In this document: positions 1 through 8,784 of the stretch, piece by piece | How positions within the stretch are numbered: the first letter of the stretch is position 1 | How the letters are laid out: every line of letters begins with the position of its first letter | Source: Peribacillus simplex | GTDB taxonomy: Bacteria > Bacillota > Bacilli > Bacillales > DSM-1321 | Length of the DNA stretch: 64,000 bases | NCBI RefSeq assembly: GCF_900156045.1 | Contig: NZ_FTMX01000007.1 | Location: 186,001 to 250,000, forward strand | Reading direction: 5' to 3' | Program-made: the position numbers and the translations under genes | The notes under the pieces: model-generated | Databases searched by the model: none | Seen by the model: only the letters and a program-made list of their open reading frames with translations | Told to the model about the DNA's origin: nothing

Positions 1-687
1 ACAAGGGAGTTTGGTACATTTCATGTGGCCGATCCTTATGTTCAAGTGAGCAGCATCATGCCGCAAAAAAGAAATCCAGTTTCCATTGAACACTCCCGTT
101 CGATTGCTAGCAGTGCATATGGTGATGCACTCGCAGCAATGAATATGATCCACAATACGCCATTTGGTGATATCGTCGATACGGAAGATGATTTACAGCC
201 GCATTTATATCGGGCATTTTCGAATGCAGGACGTGTCATGAAACTCATGTATGCCGTCATATCGACTTTGAAAGTGAATGAAGAACATACAAAGAAAATG
301 GCCGCAAAATCCAGTATAACGGTTACTGAATTAGCGGATACCCTATCAAGAGATTACGAGATATCATTTAGAAAGGCTCATACCATCGCCAGTCATATTG
401 CAAAACGGTCGATTGGTGAAGGGAAGGAGCTTTATGATTGGGACACACAAGACATCAACAAGATCATCAATGAATTCGTTGCAGTGAATTTAACTGAAGA
501 CGAATGGAAAAAGATCATCTCTCCCGAATACTTTGTGGAGATTAGAAGCATCCAAGGAGGGCCCAGCCCGAAAGAGGTAACGAGGATGATCGTAAATAGA
601 AAACGAAAACTGGAACAACAGCTGCAGGAATATAAGAAAATGGTCAAAGCGTTGAATGATGGCAGGAAGGCTTTAGTGGATTACTGA
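1..687 (+). CDS. Argininosuccinate lyase-like protein, 3' part (5' end outside window)
   Basis: The frame is open from base 1 (TREFGTFHVADPYV...) and ends with TGA at 685-687, so the start lies outside the window. The loop SSIMPQKRNP is the signature of the fumarase/aspartase superfamily, whose members eliminate fumarate or a related group. The tail (AHTIASHIAKRS, then a basic helix) is most like argininosuccinate lyase, which splits argininosuccinate into arginine and fumarate. The sequence differs from a housekeeping ArgH: KRNP replaces the common KKNP and a PFGDIVDTEDDLQ segment follows. A paralogue acting on another substrate is therefore possible. It converges on a sodium symporter gene, with a terminator between them. 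The family is firm, the substrate is not. Confidence 0.75.
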   Translation, partial: TREFGTFHVADPYVQVSSIMPQKRNPVSIEHSRSIASSAYGDALAAMNMIHNTPFGDIVDTEDDLQPHLYRAFSNAGRVMKLMYAVISTLKVNEEHTKKMAAKSSITVTELADTLSRDYEISFRKAHTIASHIAKRSIGEGKELYDWDTQDINKIINEFVAVNLTEDEWKKIISPEYFVEIRSIQGGPSPKEVTRMIVNRKRKLEQQLQEYKKMVKALNDGRKALVDY

Positions 688-699
688 TGGTGCCAGGGA

Positions 700-711
700 A
701 ATTCACGAGTA
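700..711 (+). repeat. Solitary copy of the AATTCACGAGTA repeat core
   Basis: AATTCACGAGTA lies 12 bp after the lyase stop codon. It matches 12 bases of the 15-bp unit repeated ten times at 6405-6606. It is probably a dispersed single unit of that family; chance cannot be excluded for 12 bp. Confidence 0.5.
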
Positions 712-770
712 TTTGCTCCATACTCCCAATTATTAAGAAAAAGGAAATTATGACAATGGATGTCGATAAC

Positions 771-804
771 AAGGAAGGCTCAGTCTTTTGACTGAGCCTT
801 CCTT
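771..804. terminator. Bidirectional Rho-independent terminator
   Basis: A perfect 15-bp stem (771-785 with 790-804) closes a TTTT loop. A T-rich tract follows on the plus strand and A-rich sequence precedes it. It sits between the convergent lyase and symporter genes and can serve both. Confidence 0.8.
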
Positions 805-839
805 GTTTATTTATCCAAAAAACGAGTTTCAAAGTTGCT

Positions 840-2318
840 TCATATATCGTTAACGGATTTTGGTTCCAACTGAACCGCGTGCTTCCTGAAAGCAAGACTT
901 ACCGTGATCATCACAATGAAATTGACCGCCAAAGCGATGATTCCCACATTCAAATCTTTCGCGGCTTGAGGTAAGGTTGGAAACAAGGTTCCTATAGTTG
1001 AAGAACTGAGTGTAATGCAGATTACGATGAATAATCCGGTGATGATGCCGGCGATTGCGCCATATTTATTGATGGGATTATTCTTCTTCAGACTAAAGAG
1101 CAGGGACGGGAATAGCTGTGTGATGAGACTGTATCCCATAAGAATTAATGCCGACATCGTTTCGCCGCCGTTTAAGGTGAAGTAGACGGCAATAAGGGCA
1201 ATGACGGGAACAAGGAACTTTGCCAATCGTACAACGTGACGATCGGATACTGCAGGTGTAAATTCCTTATAGACGTTTTTCGCGAGCAGAGTAGCGACGC
1301 TCATCAAAAGCATGGATCCCGGCACCAATGCGGTCAACAATCCAGCTCCGCCGATTATGCCTATAAACCATGGATCAAAGGTCTCGATCGAAAGGCGCAG
1401 CAATGAGAGGTCTGCATCTGCTCCAACGAGTCCGGGCACTTTCAATATAGCTGTAAACCCAACGAAAAAGACGAATAACAGCATGAGTGTATATAAAGGG
1501 CTGATGATGGCATTTTTTCGAAATACCTTGCCGCTGCGTGCTGAATAGACAGCGCTGAAAACTTGTGGCCACATATAGAAACCGAATACGAGCAATATTA
1601 CCGTGGAGATAAACCATGATACGCTAAGTCCCTGATCAGGGAACTTTAGAAAACCAGGCTTGGCCGCATCAATCGCTTCAAACATCGGCTGAAATCCGCC
1701 AAAGTAATGGATCGGCAGATAAATCCCCAAAAATCCTATTATGGCGACCATCATGATATCTTTAATGACCGCTGTCCAAACTGAACCGTGTATACCGGAG
1801 ATCATCACATAAATGGTCAGGCTGATCGCCCCCAGCCAAACTGCCTCGGACATTGAGATGGCACCATAAGATGCTTCAGAGACAATGATTCCCAATCCTT
1901 TCAGCTGCACGACGATCACTGGAATCATCGACACCACACCGACAAGTGCAGCCAAAATTCCTAAACTGGGACTCTTATATTTGCTCACAAAGAAATCGGA
2001 TTGAGACATCAGTTTATTTTCTTTGGCATATTTCCATATTTCCGGAAGGAGCCAATAGGATAATACATAAGACAAAGTAATGTAAATTAGAACATATAGA
2101 GCGGGTGCGCCCTTGCCATATGCCCAGCCGCTGCCGCCAAGGAAAGAGAAGGTCGTATAGATTTCCCCGGCCATCAGCAGAAAGACGAAAATCGCACCAA
2201 AACCACGTCCGCCCACCGTCCATTGTTCCAAGTCCATATCTTTTCCTTTTGAAGAGCGTATCCCTAAAAATATCGATAGAAGTAAAAATGCTAAAATGAT
2301 TAAGAGAGCAATATTCAT
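840..2318 (-). CDS. yhjB: Sodium:solute symporter, YhjB-like
   Basis: A 492-residue polytopic membrane protein of the sodium:solute symporter (SSS) family, importing a small organic solute with Na+. Visible family features are the N-terminal helix followed by the WTVGGRGFG stretch, the Gly-rich FSFLGGSGWAYGKG segment in the early helices, and about 13 hydrophobic segments. Its ATG overlaps the stop of the small DUF3311 gene by 4 bp, the same arrangement as B. subtilis yhjC-yhjB, so the two are translationally coupled. The substrate is unknown; monocarboxylates or amino acids are usual for the family. The symbol rests on arrangement and length, not on a database match. Confidence 0.8.
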   Translation of the reverse strand: MNIALLIILAFLLLSIFLGIRSSKGKDMDLEQWTVGGRGFGAIFVFLLMAGEIYTTFSFLGGSGWAYGKGAPALYVLIYITLSYVLSYWLLPEIWKYAKENKLMSQSDFFVSKYKSPSLGILAALVGVVSMIPVIVVQLKGLGIIVSEASYGAISMSEAVWLGAISLTIYVMISGIHGSVWTAVIKDIMMVAIIGFLGIYLPIHYFGGFQPMFEAIDAAKPGFLKFPDQGLSVSWFISTVILLVFGFYMWPQVFSAVYSARSGKVFRKNAIISPLYTLMLLFVFFVGFTAILKVPGLVGADADLSLLRLSIETFDPWFIGIIGGAGLLTALVPGSMLLMSVATLLAKNVYKEFTPAVSDRHVVRLAKFLVPVIALIAVYFTLNGGETMSALILMGYSLITQLFPSLLFSLKKNNPINKYGAIAGIITGLFIVICITLSSSTIGTLFPTLPQAAKDLNVGIIALAVNFIVMITVSLAFRKHAVQLEPKSVNDI

Positions 2319-2515
2319 TCCTGGTCACCTTCCCGATTCCTGGGATCCAGCTTATACATGATGCCCAATATGGCAGAGGTAAGGACCACCCACATAGCCA
2401 TCCAGAACATATTGAAAGGCATCCCTAATACGTATGGTTCTATTTTATTAACAAAAGGTAGAAATCCTAGTATGCCTATAAAAGGAACTAGAGTAAGGAT
2501 ATATATTATCTTCAT
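2315..2515 (-). CDS. yhjC: Small DUF3311-type membrane protein, YhjC-like
   Basis: A 66-residue protein with two transmembrane segments (about residues 3-20 and 32-55) and a charged C-terminus (DPRNREGDQE). The segment GMPFNMFWMAMWVVLTSAILGIMY is typical of DUF3311 proteins, which usually precede SSS symporters and are thought to be accessory subunits. A GGAGGGG Shine-Dalgarno site lies upstream of the ATG. Its stop overlaps the symporter start (ATGA), giving a two-gene operon. The accessory role is inferred from the constant pairing. Confidence 0.8.
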   Translation of the reverse strand: MKIIYILTLVPFIGILGFLPFVNKIEPYVLGMPFNMFWMAMWVVLTSAILGIMYKLDPRNREGDQE

Positions 2516-2760
2516 TAAACAAACCCCTCCGTTTTAAATAAGTGAAACGTCCATCAATGGGGTTTATTCTTCAATGCCACTGATGGCTGGGTGAACCAAA
2601 CCGGGAAGGAAAATTCATGCAAGACGGATTTACCTTCTTTTAAAAAGGTCCGATGATATATATTAGCTTACACTATTTTGATATAAAATTTAATGCAGTT
2701 GCCTGATATATTTTAGCAAAAACGCGCCAACTGCCTAATCTTGATGTTTTTCATAGACTG

Positions 2761-2798
2761 ATAAAGCCTTGAATTCAAATTTGAATTCAAGGCTTTAT
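2761..2798 (-). terminator. Perfect 38-bp palindrome, probable terminator of the cycA-like gene
   Basis: Two exact 19-bp arms abut without a loop (2761-2779 and 2780-2798), ending in AT-rich sequence, 5 bp downstream of the minus-strand permease stop. The position suits a terminator, although the T tract is short. The rest of the 2516-2803 gap holds only the yhjC leader; I see no gene in it. Confidence 0.6.
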
Positions 2799-2803
2799 TT
2801 CCT

Positions 2804-4147
2804 TTAGCTATATTTTTTCCGATAGTTATATAGTATCACCAAGAGTATGAACCAGATCGGGGTCAAGAGCAGTGATAGTCGTGTAGCTTCAGCGAATAGC
2901 ATAACAATAAGGATGAAGAGGAATAATCCTAAAATGGCGTAATTGACAAAGGGTGTAAAAGGAGCCTTGAAAGTTGATTCGGCTCTTAGATCAGGCCTTG
3001 TTTTCGAATATTTGATATGGGAGATCAAGATTATGCTCCATACCCAAATGAAACAGATGGCACTGATGGTCGTCACTACGGTAAATGCCTGTTCCGGTAT
3101 AAGCTTGCTTAATAATGCACCAATTGATACAACGATTGTGGATGTTAATAGGGCATTGCTTGGAACAGCCTGTTTATTTAATTTTTCCAGTTTAGCAGGG
3201 GCTTCGCCATTCCTGCTTAACGTATAGAGTATCCGGCTTGTTGAAAATAAACCGCTGTTGCATGCAGAAGCAGCGGATGTCAACACGACGAAGTTGATGA
3301 TTCCTGCAGCGACGGGAATGCCGATTAACGCAAAGACCTCTACAAATGGGCTGCTCGTGGCATTCAGTTGTGTCCATGGGTTGACACAGAGAATGACGAA
3401 TAGGGCACCAACATAGAAAAGTAAAATCCGGACAGGGATTTTATTGATGGCAGAGGGAATATTCTTTCTCGGGTTCGCTGTTTCCGCTGCGGAAACCCCG
3501 ACCAATTCGACACCGACAAATGAGAAGACGACCAACTGTAAAGATAATAGGAATCCGGAAATGCCATTGGGGAACATGCCCCCATGATTCCATAGGTTCG
3601 TTACGGAAACCGTTCCGGTATTGGTATTGAAGCCGATGATCAAAAGAATGATTCCTACGATGATCAAGGCAATGATCGTGATCACTTTAATGATAGCAAA
3701 CCAGAATTCCAATTCGCCAAATAACTTAACGGTCAATAGGTTCAATCCTAACAGAATGACTAGGCATATTAGAGCCGGAATCCATTGAGGGATATCGAAC
3801 CAATATTGTATATAGACACCGACAGCTATGATATCGGCCATTGCGGTCATGATCCAACAGAACCAATATGTCCAACCTGTCACGAATCCAGCCCATGGAC
3901 CGACATATTCGGTTGCAAATTCAGTGAATGATGTATAACCTGCATTGGATAATAGCAATTCCCCCAGCGCCCTCATCACAAAAAACAAGGCAATCCCTAT
4001 TATCAGATAGGAGAATATAATGGAAGGTCCAGCCAATTGTATGGCTTTTCCGGATCCTAAAAATAAACCGGTGCCAATGGTTCCTCCTATTGCAATCAGT
4101 TGTACATGTCGATTTTTTAAATCTCTTTTTAATTCCTGTTTAGCCAA
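2804..4147 (-). CDS. cycA: Amino-acid permease, D-serine/D-alanine/glycine (CycA) type
   Basis: A 447-residue, 12-TM transporter of the APC superfamily (amino acid transporter family). The N-terminal LKNRHVQLIAIGGTIGTGLFLGSGKAI block is the substrate-binding first helix and is diagnostic. Further family landmarks are the FSFVGVELVGVSAAETANPRKNIPSAI helix 6 region and the SACNSGLFSTSRILYTLSRNG block. TTG at 4147 is the likely start, behind a GGGGGCG site. A glycine-riboswitch aptamer and terminator lie in its leader, which supports glycine (and D-Ala or Ser) as a substrate. Its sequence resembles CycA/YtnA proteins. The specificity rests largely on the riboswitch. Confidence 0.8.
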   Translation of the reverse strand: MAKQELKRDLKNRHVQLIAIGGTIGTGLFLGSGKAIQLAGPSIIFSYLIIGIALFFVMRALGELLLSNAGYTSFTEFATEYVGPWAGFVTGWTYWFCWIMTAMADIIAVGVYIQYWFDIPQWIPALICLVILLGLNLLTVKLFGELEFWFAIIKVITIIALIIVGIILLIIGFNTNTGTVSVTNLWNHGGMFPNGISGFLLSLQLVVFSFVGVELVGVSAAETANPRKNIPSAINKIPVRILLFYVGALFVILCVNPWTQLNATSSPFVEVFALIGIPVAAGIINFVVLTSAASACNSGLFSTSRILYTLSRNGEAPAKLEKLNKQAVPSNALLTSTIVVSIGALLSKLIPEQAFTVVTTISAICFIWVWSIILISHIKYSKTRPDLRAESTFKAPFTPFVNYAILGLFLFILIVMLFAEATRLSLLLTPIWFILLVILYNYRKKYS

Positions 4148-4298
4148 TTCTTACGCCCCCGTTTTTTATAGTCTTGTTAGTGAATGATTTCAACCTGCAT
4201 GGTCTTGGAGAGAGGGACGTGATTTTTCGCCCTGCTTGCCTATTCCATTGGTTTTCAAGAGTGTAGTTTTAAGTCCAATCACAAATGGACAATAAAAA

Positions 4299-4324
4299 AA
4301 GAGATTGGATAATACCAATCTCTT
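4299..4324 (-). terminator. Terminator of the glycine-riboswitch expression platform
   Basis: Read on the minus strand, a perfect 10-bp stem AAGAGATTGG/CCAATCTCTT with a 6-nt loop is followed by a run of seven T. It lies about 37 nt downstream of the aptamer and about 150 nt before the permease start, so it can stop transcription before the gene. Confidence 0.8.
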
Positions 4325-4360
4325 AAAGGGCTCAGAATAACAATTCTATCATTCGTTACT

Positions 4361-4425
4361 CTTCTGTCCTTTTGCCTGAGATTGTGAATCCTTCGGCGCT
4401 GCATCTTGTACAGTCTCTCCAGAAG
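4361..4425 (-). ncRNA. Glycine riboswitch, single aptamer
   Basis: The minus strand reads CTTCTGGAGAG, then GCGCCGAAGGA, then TCTCAGGCAAAAGGACAGAAG. These are the conserved blocks of the glycine aptamer in the right order. The outer P1 helix pairs CTTCTG with CAGAAG (4420-4425 with 4361-4366). I find no second GCCGAAGG core within 110 nt upstream, so this appears to be a singlet rather than the usual tandem. A terminator follows at 4299-4324, ahead of the CycA-type permease. Whether glycine switches expression on or off cannot be read directly; transporter-linked singlets are often off-switches. Confidence 0.88.
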
Positions 4426-4828
4426 CTGCTCCTGCTATAGTGTCATCCATAGCATTCATCGCTTGCTTGTATGCGGTTGTGAAGAAATGTCTGTCAGTGA
4501 TAATCTTCCACTGTTGGATCATTCATTATGCTTATAAAATAATATTGGAATTCTATCATCTATTTTTCGGTAGGTCAACAAATTTTTTTGAAATGAAACA
4601 GGCATTATTTACAGTTTAATGGTGGTCTGTATTTACTTAAGGTTTAAGCAAAAGTGATTGTTTTCTACTCTTTTTGAACGATCACTATTATAAAATACTG
4701 AACATCATTTTTTTAAAATGATATTTTTAGATTAGAAAAACCGACAAGATATTATTGGTAACTGTTTTTTTCAAAAATACAATTGTATTTTTACAGAATA
4801 TTTACTATTATAAGATAAGAAAACATAA

Positions 4829-4857
4829 TTGAAGTGTTATGTAATATTGATTACGAT
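4829..4857 (+). promoter_or_regulatory. Candidate promoter of the 4947 permease
   Basis: TTGAAG (4829-4834) and TACGAT (4852-4857) are 17 bp apart in an AT-rich stretch, about 90 bp upstream of the permease ATG. Each hexamer matches its consensus at four of six positions. In the rest of 4426-4946 I see only AT-rich sequence belonging to the divergent leaders and no gene. Confidence 0.35.
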
Positions 4858-4946
4858 AAAGCATTTCTAACCGCAATAATTAATAGAGAGTCGCTCGAGG
4901 CAAGGATGGAAAAGCATTGCCGATATTGCATCTGGGGGAGTTAATC

Positions 4947-6332
4947 ATGTCGAACAAGGAATTAAAGAGAGGGCTGGAATCAAGACATATTCAAATGATA
5001 GCTTTGGGCGGAACCATCGGGGTCGGGTTATTCATGGGTTCTGCGAGCACGATCAAATGGACCGGGCCCTCTGTTATGCTTGCTTATGCAATCGCAGGTA
5101 TTTTTATATTTTTCATCATGCGTTCCATGGGTGAGATGCTATATTTAGAACCGACTACAGGTTCTTTTGCAAGCTTTGCAAGCAGCTATATACATCCCTT
5201 GGCAGGTTATATGACTGCTTGGAGCAATTGGTTTCAATGGGTAATCGTCGGAATGTCCGAAATCATCGCGGTTGGGTTGTATATGCAATATTGGTTCCCG
5301 GAGTTACCTACTTGGATACCAGGTGTGGTCGCCATGATCATCTTGGGGGCGGCAAACCTCATTTCCGTTAAATCCTTCGGGGAATTTGAATTTTGGTTTG
5401 CGCTTATAAAAATCATAACGATTATATTGATGATCATTGCCGGCCTTGGCCTTATCTTCTTTGGAATAGGAAATGGCGGGGATGCAATTGGATTATCGAA
5501 TCTTTGGGCAAATGGCGGCTTCTTTACGGGAGGCTGGACAGGATTCTTCTTCGCGCTTTCCCTTGTCGTGGCTTCCTATCAAGGCGTGGAGCTTATCGGC
5601 ATAACAGCAGGAGAAGCGAAAAATCCAACAAAAACCGTAACAAAAGCGATCCAATCAATCATTTGGCGCATATTAATTTTCTACATTGGTGCCATATTCG
5701 TCATCGTGACAGTCTTCCCTTGGGATCAACTGGATGACTTAGGCAGTCCATTTGTTTCAACCTTTGCCAAAATAGGTATCACTGCAGCGGCAGGCATCAT
5801 TAATTTTGTCGTAATCACTGCAGCAATGTCTGGATGCAACAGTGGGATTTTCAGTGCAGGACGTATGCTTTACACACTGGCATTGAATGGCCAAGCTCCG
5901 AAAGCCTTCGCTAAAGTATCTAAAAATGGAGTGCCGGCATATTGCACGATCGCTGTACTTTTAGGATTGGGCATCGGGGTTATCCTGAATTACCTTGCAC
6001 CGCCGCAATTATTCCTTTATGTGTACAGTGCGAGTGTATTGCCCGGGATGATTCCATGGTTTGTCTTACTTATCAGTGAGCTTAAATTCAGAAAGGTGAA
6101 TGCTGCTGAAATGGAGAAACATCCGTTCAAAATGCCGTTGGCCCCTTTCAGTAACTATGCGACAATTGCCTTTTTACTGATGGTGCTGGTCGGTATGTGG
6201 ATCAATCCTAGTACAAGGATTTCCTTGATAGTCGGGATCGTTTTTCTAGCCTTGGTCGCAGCAAGTTATTACATCCTGAAAATGGATAAACGAACACCAT
6301 TGGATGTTAAATCCGATGATGAGATTTCTTGA
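4947..6332 (+). CDS. Amino-acid permease, APC superfamily (AapA/YbxG-like)
   Basis: A 461-residue, 12-TM amino-acid/proton symporter of the same family as the divergent CycA-type gene. It shares the blocks [46 protein letters not shown] and [27 protein letters not shown] 4947 is preferred over an upstream in-frame start at 4917 because GGGGGAG lies 6 bp before it and conserved homology begins [10 protein letters not shown]. No riboswitch motif is visible in its leader, so its control differs from its neighbour. The substrate is probably a neutral amino acid; B. subtilis relatives include AapA, YbxG and YbgF, and I cannot separate them. Confidence 0.8.
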   Translation: MSNKELKRGLESRHIQMIALGGTIGVGLFMGSASTIKWTGPSVMLAYAIAGIFIFFIMRSMGEMLYLEPTTGSFASFASSYIHPLAGYMTAWSNWFQWVIVGMSEIIAVGLYMQYWFPELPTWIPGVVAMIILGAANLISVKSFGEFEFWFALIKIITIILMIIAGLGLIFFGIGNGGDAIGLSNLWANGGFFTGGWTGFFFALSLVVASYQGVELIGITAGEAKNPTKTVTKAIQSIIWRILIFYIGAIFVIVTVFPWDQLDDLGSPFVSTFAKIGITAAAGIINFVVITAAMSGCNSGIFSAGRMLYTLALNGQAPKAFAKVSKNGVPAYCTIAVLLGLGIGVILNYLAPPQLFLYVYSASVLPGMIPWFVLLISELKFRKVNAAEMEKHPFKMPLAPFSNYATIAFLLMVLVGMWINPSTRISLIVGIVFLALVAASYYILKMDKRTPLDVKSDDEIS

Positions 6333-6350
6333 TAAGAAATACTATTAGAA

Positions 6351-6383
6351 AGCCCTTCTCTTAATTCGAGAAGGGCTTTTTTT
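6351..6383 (+). terminator. Rho-independent terminator after permease
   Basis: The 10-bp stem AGCCCTTCTC/GAGAAGGGCT (6351-6360 with 6368-6377), a TTAATTC loop and a T tract lie 18 bp after the permease stop. Confidence 0.9.
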
Positions 6384-6404
6384 GTCTTTGTGCATCAATT
6401 GTTG

Positions 6405-6606
6405 GAATTCACGAGTAAATACGTGGAATTCACGAGTAAAACCGTTGAATTCACGAGTAAAGCGGTTGAATTCACGAGTAAAACGGTTGAATTCACGAGT
6501 AAAGCTGGAATTCACGAGTAAATGCGTGGAATTCACGAGTAAATGCGTGGAATTCACGAGTAAAACCGTTGAATTCACGAGTAAATGCGTTGAATTCACG
6601 AGTAAA
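6405..6606 (+). repeat. Ten-copy tandem array of a 15-bp unit, period 21 bp
   Basis: GAATTCACGAGTAAA occurs exactly ten times, starting at 6405, 6426, 6447, 6468, 6489, 6508, 6529, 6550, 6571 and 6592. Every interval is 21 bp except the fifth (19 bp). Six-base spacers (four bases once) vary: mostly ACCGTT, TGCGTG, ACGGTT or GCGGTT. The array fills the gap between a terminator and the next gene. Frames across it give only repetitive peptides (NSRVKRL or LLVNSTH), which I regard as non-coding. The 21-bp step is two helical turns, which would put repeated protein sites on one face. The function is unknown. Confidence 0.95.
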
Positions 6607-6711
6607 GCTAATTTGACCCCATTACAAGGAAGGGCCAGCAAGGGAAATGTACCGTCCTGCCAGGTTTTTTCATAGGATGTAACATATTTACCCGAGGAAG
6701 GGGTTATCTTT

Positions 6712-8061
6712 TTGGAAAGAACAAAGCTTACCGGGCGTATCATTACACCTAATGATGCTGAGTATGAGCAAGCCAGGATAAATAATAATTTAAGTTTTGC
6801 TAAATTCCCAAAGGTTATTGTGTTTTGTCAAAATTCCAATGATGTGTTGAATTCATTGAAATGGGCCCGGGAAAATCATGTACCTTTCCGGGTTAGGAGC
6901 GGCAGGCATAGTTATGAAAATTTTTCATTAGTGAATGGCGGTCTAATCATTGATATTAGTGAAATGTACAATATCAAGGTCAATCGTGAAAAGATGATCT
7001 CAAAAATTGAAGCCGGAGCTGATTTAGGGCGGGTATATAATACGTTATGGAACTATGGCACGACGATTCCGGCAGGGACCGAAAGCAGTGTTGGTGTTGT
7101 AGGTCTTACGCTCGGTGGTGGAATAGGTATGTTAACGAGGCACTTTGGACTTACTTGTGATAATCTTCTTGAAATAGAAATGGTAAGGGCGTGTGGAAAG
7201 AGGGGCGCCAAACTCATTAAAGCAAATAGGGAAATCAATAGTGATTTATTTTGGGCATGCTGCGGGGGAGGAGGGGGAAACTTTGGCATAGTCACTTCTC
7301 TTACTTTCAGGGTACACCCCGTATCAAGGGTATCCATTTTCTCCGTCACATGGGGGTGGGAAGATTTCGAAGCGGTGTTTGAAGCCTGGCAGGATTGGGC
7401 CCCTCAAGCTGATGAATGCTTAACTTCAGAAATAGAATTCAAGGCAAAGGAAGCAAACGAAATTATTGCTCAAGGTGAATTTGTTGGAGCGTCACATAGA
7501 TTGAAGCTGCTATTAAAGCCTTTGACAAAAGCCGGTTCACCAATAAATGTCATGATAAAGGAAGTCCCATACATTGAAGCCGTAAGATTCTTTGATTATC
7601 CAGCTGGAAACCAACCGGCGTATCGAAAGAGGTCAGGATCTTTCATTGAAAAAGCTTTTCCACAGCAAGCAATCATGACCATGAAGCATTTTTTGGAAAA
7701 TGCTCCAAATGAAAATGCAGCCATCTGGCACCAATCCCTGGGAGGGGTGGCGGGCCTTAAAGATCCAAAGGAGACAGCTTTTTATTATCGCGATGCCATC
7801 ATCGCCCAGGAGTATCAGGCTACATGGACCAATCCAGAAGAAGAACGGCTAAACATCCGGTGGATCAAGGACCTGAAGCGCGCCTTGTCGCCATTCACTA
7901 CAGGTGACTACGTGAATTGGCCGGATACTCTAATCAAAGATTGGCCAACTGCGTACTATGGAGAAAATTTTAAACGGCTTCGGGAAGTGAAAACGAGGTA
8001 TGATCCATACAATGCGTTTAAGTTCCCTCAAAGCATACCTCCATTAAATAAGTGGGGTTGA
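6712..8061 (+). CDS. ygaK: FAD-linked oxidase, berberine-bridge/YgaK type
   Basis: A 449-residue flavoprotein with an N-terminal FAD-binding PCMH domain (about residues 30-205) and a C-terminal BBE segment ending YDPYNAFKFPQSIPP. The motif RSGRHSYE carries the histidine that binds FAD covalently in this family. Where bicovalent members have a second cysteine (GxCxxVG) this protein reads GTESSVG, so attachment is probably through histidine only. Relatives oxidise sugars, alcohols or complex natural products; the substrate here is unknown. TTG 6712 is the start, behind GAGGAAGGGG. It stands alone between the repeat array and a terminator. Length and motifs resemble B. subtilis YgaK. Confidence 0.8.
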   Translation: MERTKLTGRIITPNDAEYEQARINNNLSFAKFPKVIVFCQNSNDVLNSLKWARENHVPFRVRSGRHSYENFSLVNGGLIIDISEMYNIKVNREKMISKIEAGADLGRVYNTLWNYGTTIPAGTESSVGVVGLTLGGGIGMLTRHFGLTCDNLLEIEMVRACGKRGAKLIKANREINSDLFWACCGGGGGNFGIVTSLTFRVHPVSRVSIFSVTWGWEDFEAVFEAWQDWAPQADECLTSEIEFKAKEANEIIAQGEFVGASHRLKLLLKPLTKAGSPINVMIKEVPYIEAVRFFDYPAGNQPAYRKRSGSFIEKAFPQQAIMTMKHFLENAPNENAAIWHQSLGGVAGLKDPKETAFYYRDAIIAQEYQATWTNPEEERLNIRWIKDLKRALSPFTTGDYVNWPDTLIKDWPTAYYGENFKRLREVKTRYDPYNAFKFPQSIPPLNKWG

Positions 8062-8094
8062 AAAGCTTGGATATATCAAAAATATCCATTATAA

Positions 8095-8123
8095 AGGCCT
8101 ATCCCTAAATTGGATATAGGCCT
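8095..8123 (+). terminator. Rho-independent terminator after FAD oxidase
   Basis: AGGCCTATCC pairs with GGATATAGGCCT across a CTAAATT loop, with one bulge, and is followed by CTTTCTTCTTG. It lies 34 bp after the oxidase stop and also faces the convergent small gene. Confidence 0.75.
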
Positions 8124-8167
8124 CTTTCTTCTTGTTTTGAATCAATTAATCGAGATAATACTCAAAA

Positions 8168-8380
8168 TCATTCTGCTTGCTGAGCTTGTACTGTATTGTA
8201 AACCTGATTTACTGAAGATTGGGCTTGGGCAATTTCTTGAGCAGCTTGTTTAATGGCTTCTTGTGCCAAAGTTGGATCAGAGGAAGATTTTTCAATTGCT
8301 TGTGAAAGTAAGGTTTGCGTAAGGGTGACATTTGCTTTTGCTTGATTTAATTGATTGATATCAATTTGTTGTTGAGGCAT
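8168..8380 (-). CDS. Small Gln/Ala-rich helical protein of unknown function
   Basis: A 70-residue protein without cysteine, signal peptide or membrane segment. Gln and Ala dominate (for example QAAQEIAQAQSSVNQVYNTVQAQQAE), and most of it should form amphipathic helix. An AAGGAGAG site sits 6 bp before the ATG, supporting real translation. It is monocistronic and converges on the FAD oxidase. I do not recognise the family. Small soluble proteins of this composition occur in spore-formers, but a spore role is only a guess. Confidence 0.6.
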   Translation of the reverse strand: MPQQQIDINQLNQAKANVTLTQTLLSQAIEKSSSDPTLAQEAIKQAAQEIAQAQSSVNQVYNTVQAQQAE

Positions 8381-8684
8381 GAAGTTTCTCTCCTTATGTC
8401 ATTATTGGAATTACTCCATTAGGATGACCTTTCTTTTCTTTTTTATAAGGAGAAAAATATATAATTTAGGCAGGATGGACAGCTTGGAAATGTTCTGTAA
8501 CAGGAAAAAAATCCAATGGAATAAACAACAAATTCGTAAAAAAGTTAGGATTGAAAAGAGGCAGAAAGAGAATGGAATTATTCGTTTTATTTACTTGGAA
8601 TCCTTAAATTTTCATCGGCATAATTAGTATTACGTTCCTTGAATATCATAATGTATGAAAACGCAAAAAATTTATCGTGACTTT

Positions 8685-8712
8685 TTGCTTGTTCAGTTAA
8701 TTAAATTATACT
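8685..8712 (+). promoter_or_regulatory. Candidate promoter of the LysR gene
   Basis: TTGCTT (8685-8690) and TATACT (8707-8712) are 16 bp apart and lie upstream of a leader of about 130 nt. Between 8381 and 8684 I see no credible gene; an open frame there is Lys/Phe-rich, has no family resemblance and is probably spurious. Confidence 0.45.
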
Positions 8713-8784
8713 TTACTTATTGGTTTTATCAGATTAAAATCGGAGAAAGAATTATTATAAGAGGATGAGCTGATTGGACAACCG

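Noticed and set aside
1312..1548. Plus-strand frame opposite the symporter gene
   Set aside because: Shadow of the yhjB-like gene; no ribosome site and no family resemblance.
4433..4540. Second glycine aptamer
   Set aside because: Neither a GCCGAAGG core nor the CTCAGGCAAAAGGACAG block occurs in this stretch.
6405..6606. CRISPR-like array
   Set aside because: Spacers are only 4-6 bp and many are identical; repeats are 15 bp and no cas gene is near.
6345..6743. Repeat-containing proteins on either strand across the 21-bp array
   Set aside because: The repetitive peptides follow only from the 21-bp period being a multiple of three. One frame has no ribosome site and the other overlaps a terminator; both break or shift meaning at the 19-bp step.
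8379..8627. 82-codon open frame upstream of the LysR gene
   Set aside because: Lys/Phe-rich low-complexity translation, no recognisable family, overlaps the ribosome site region of the divergent small gene.
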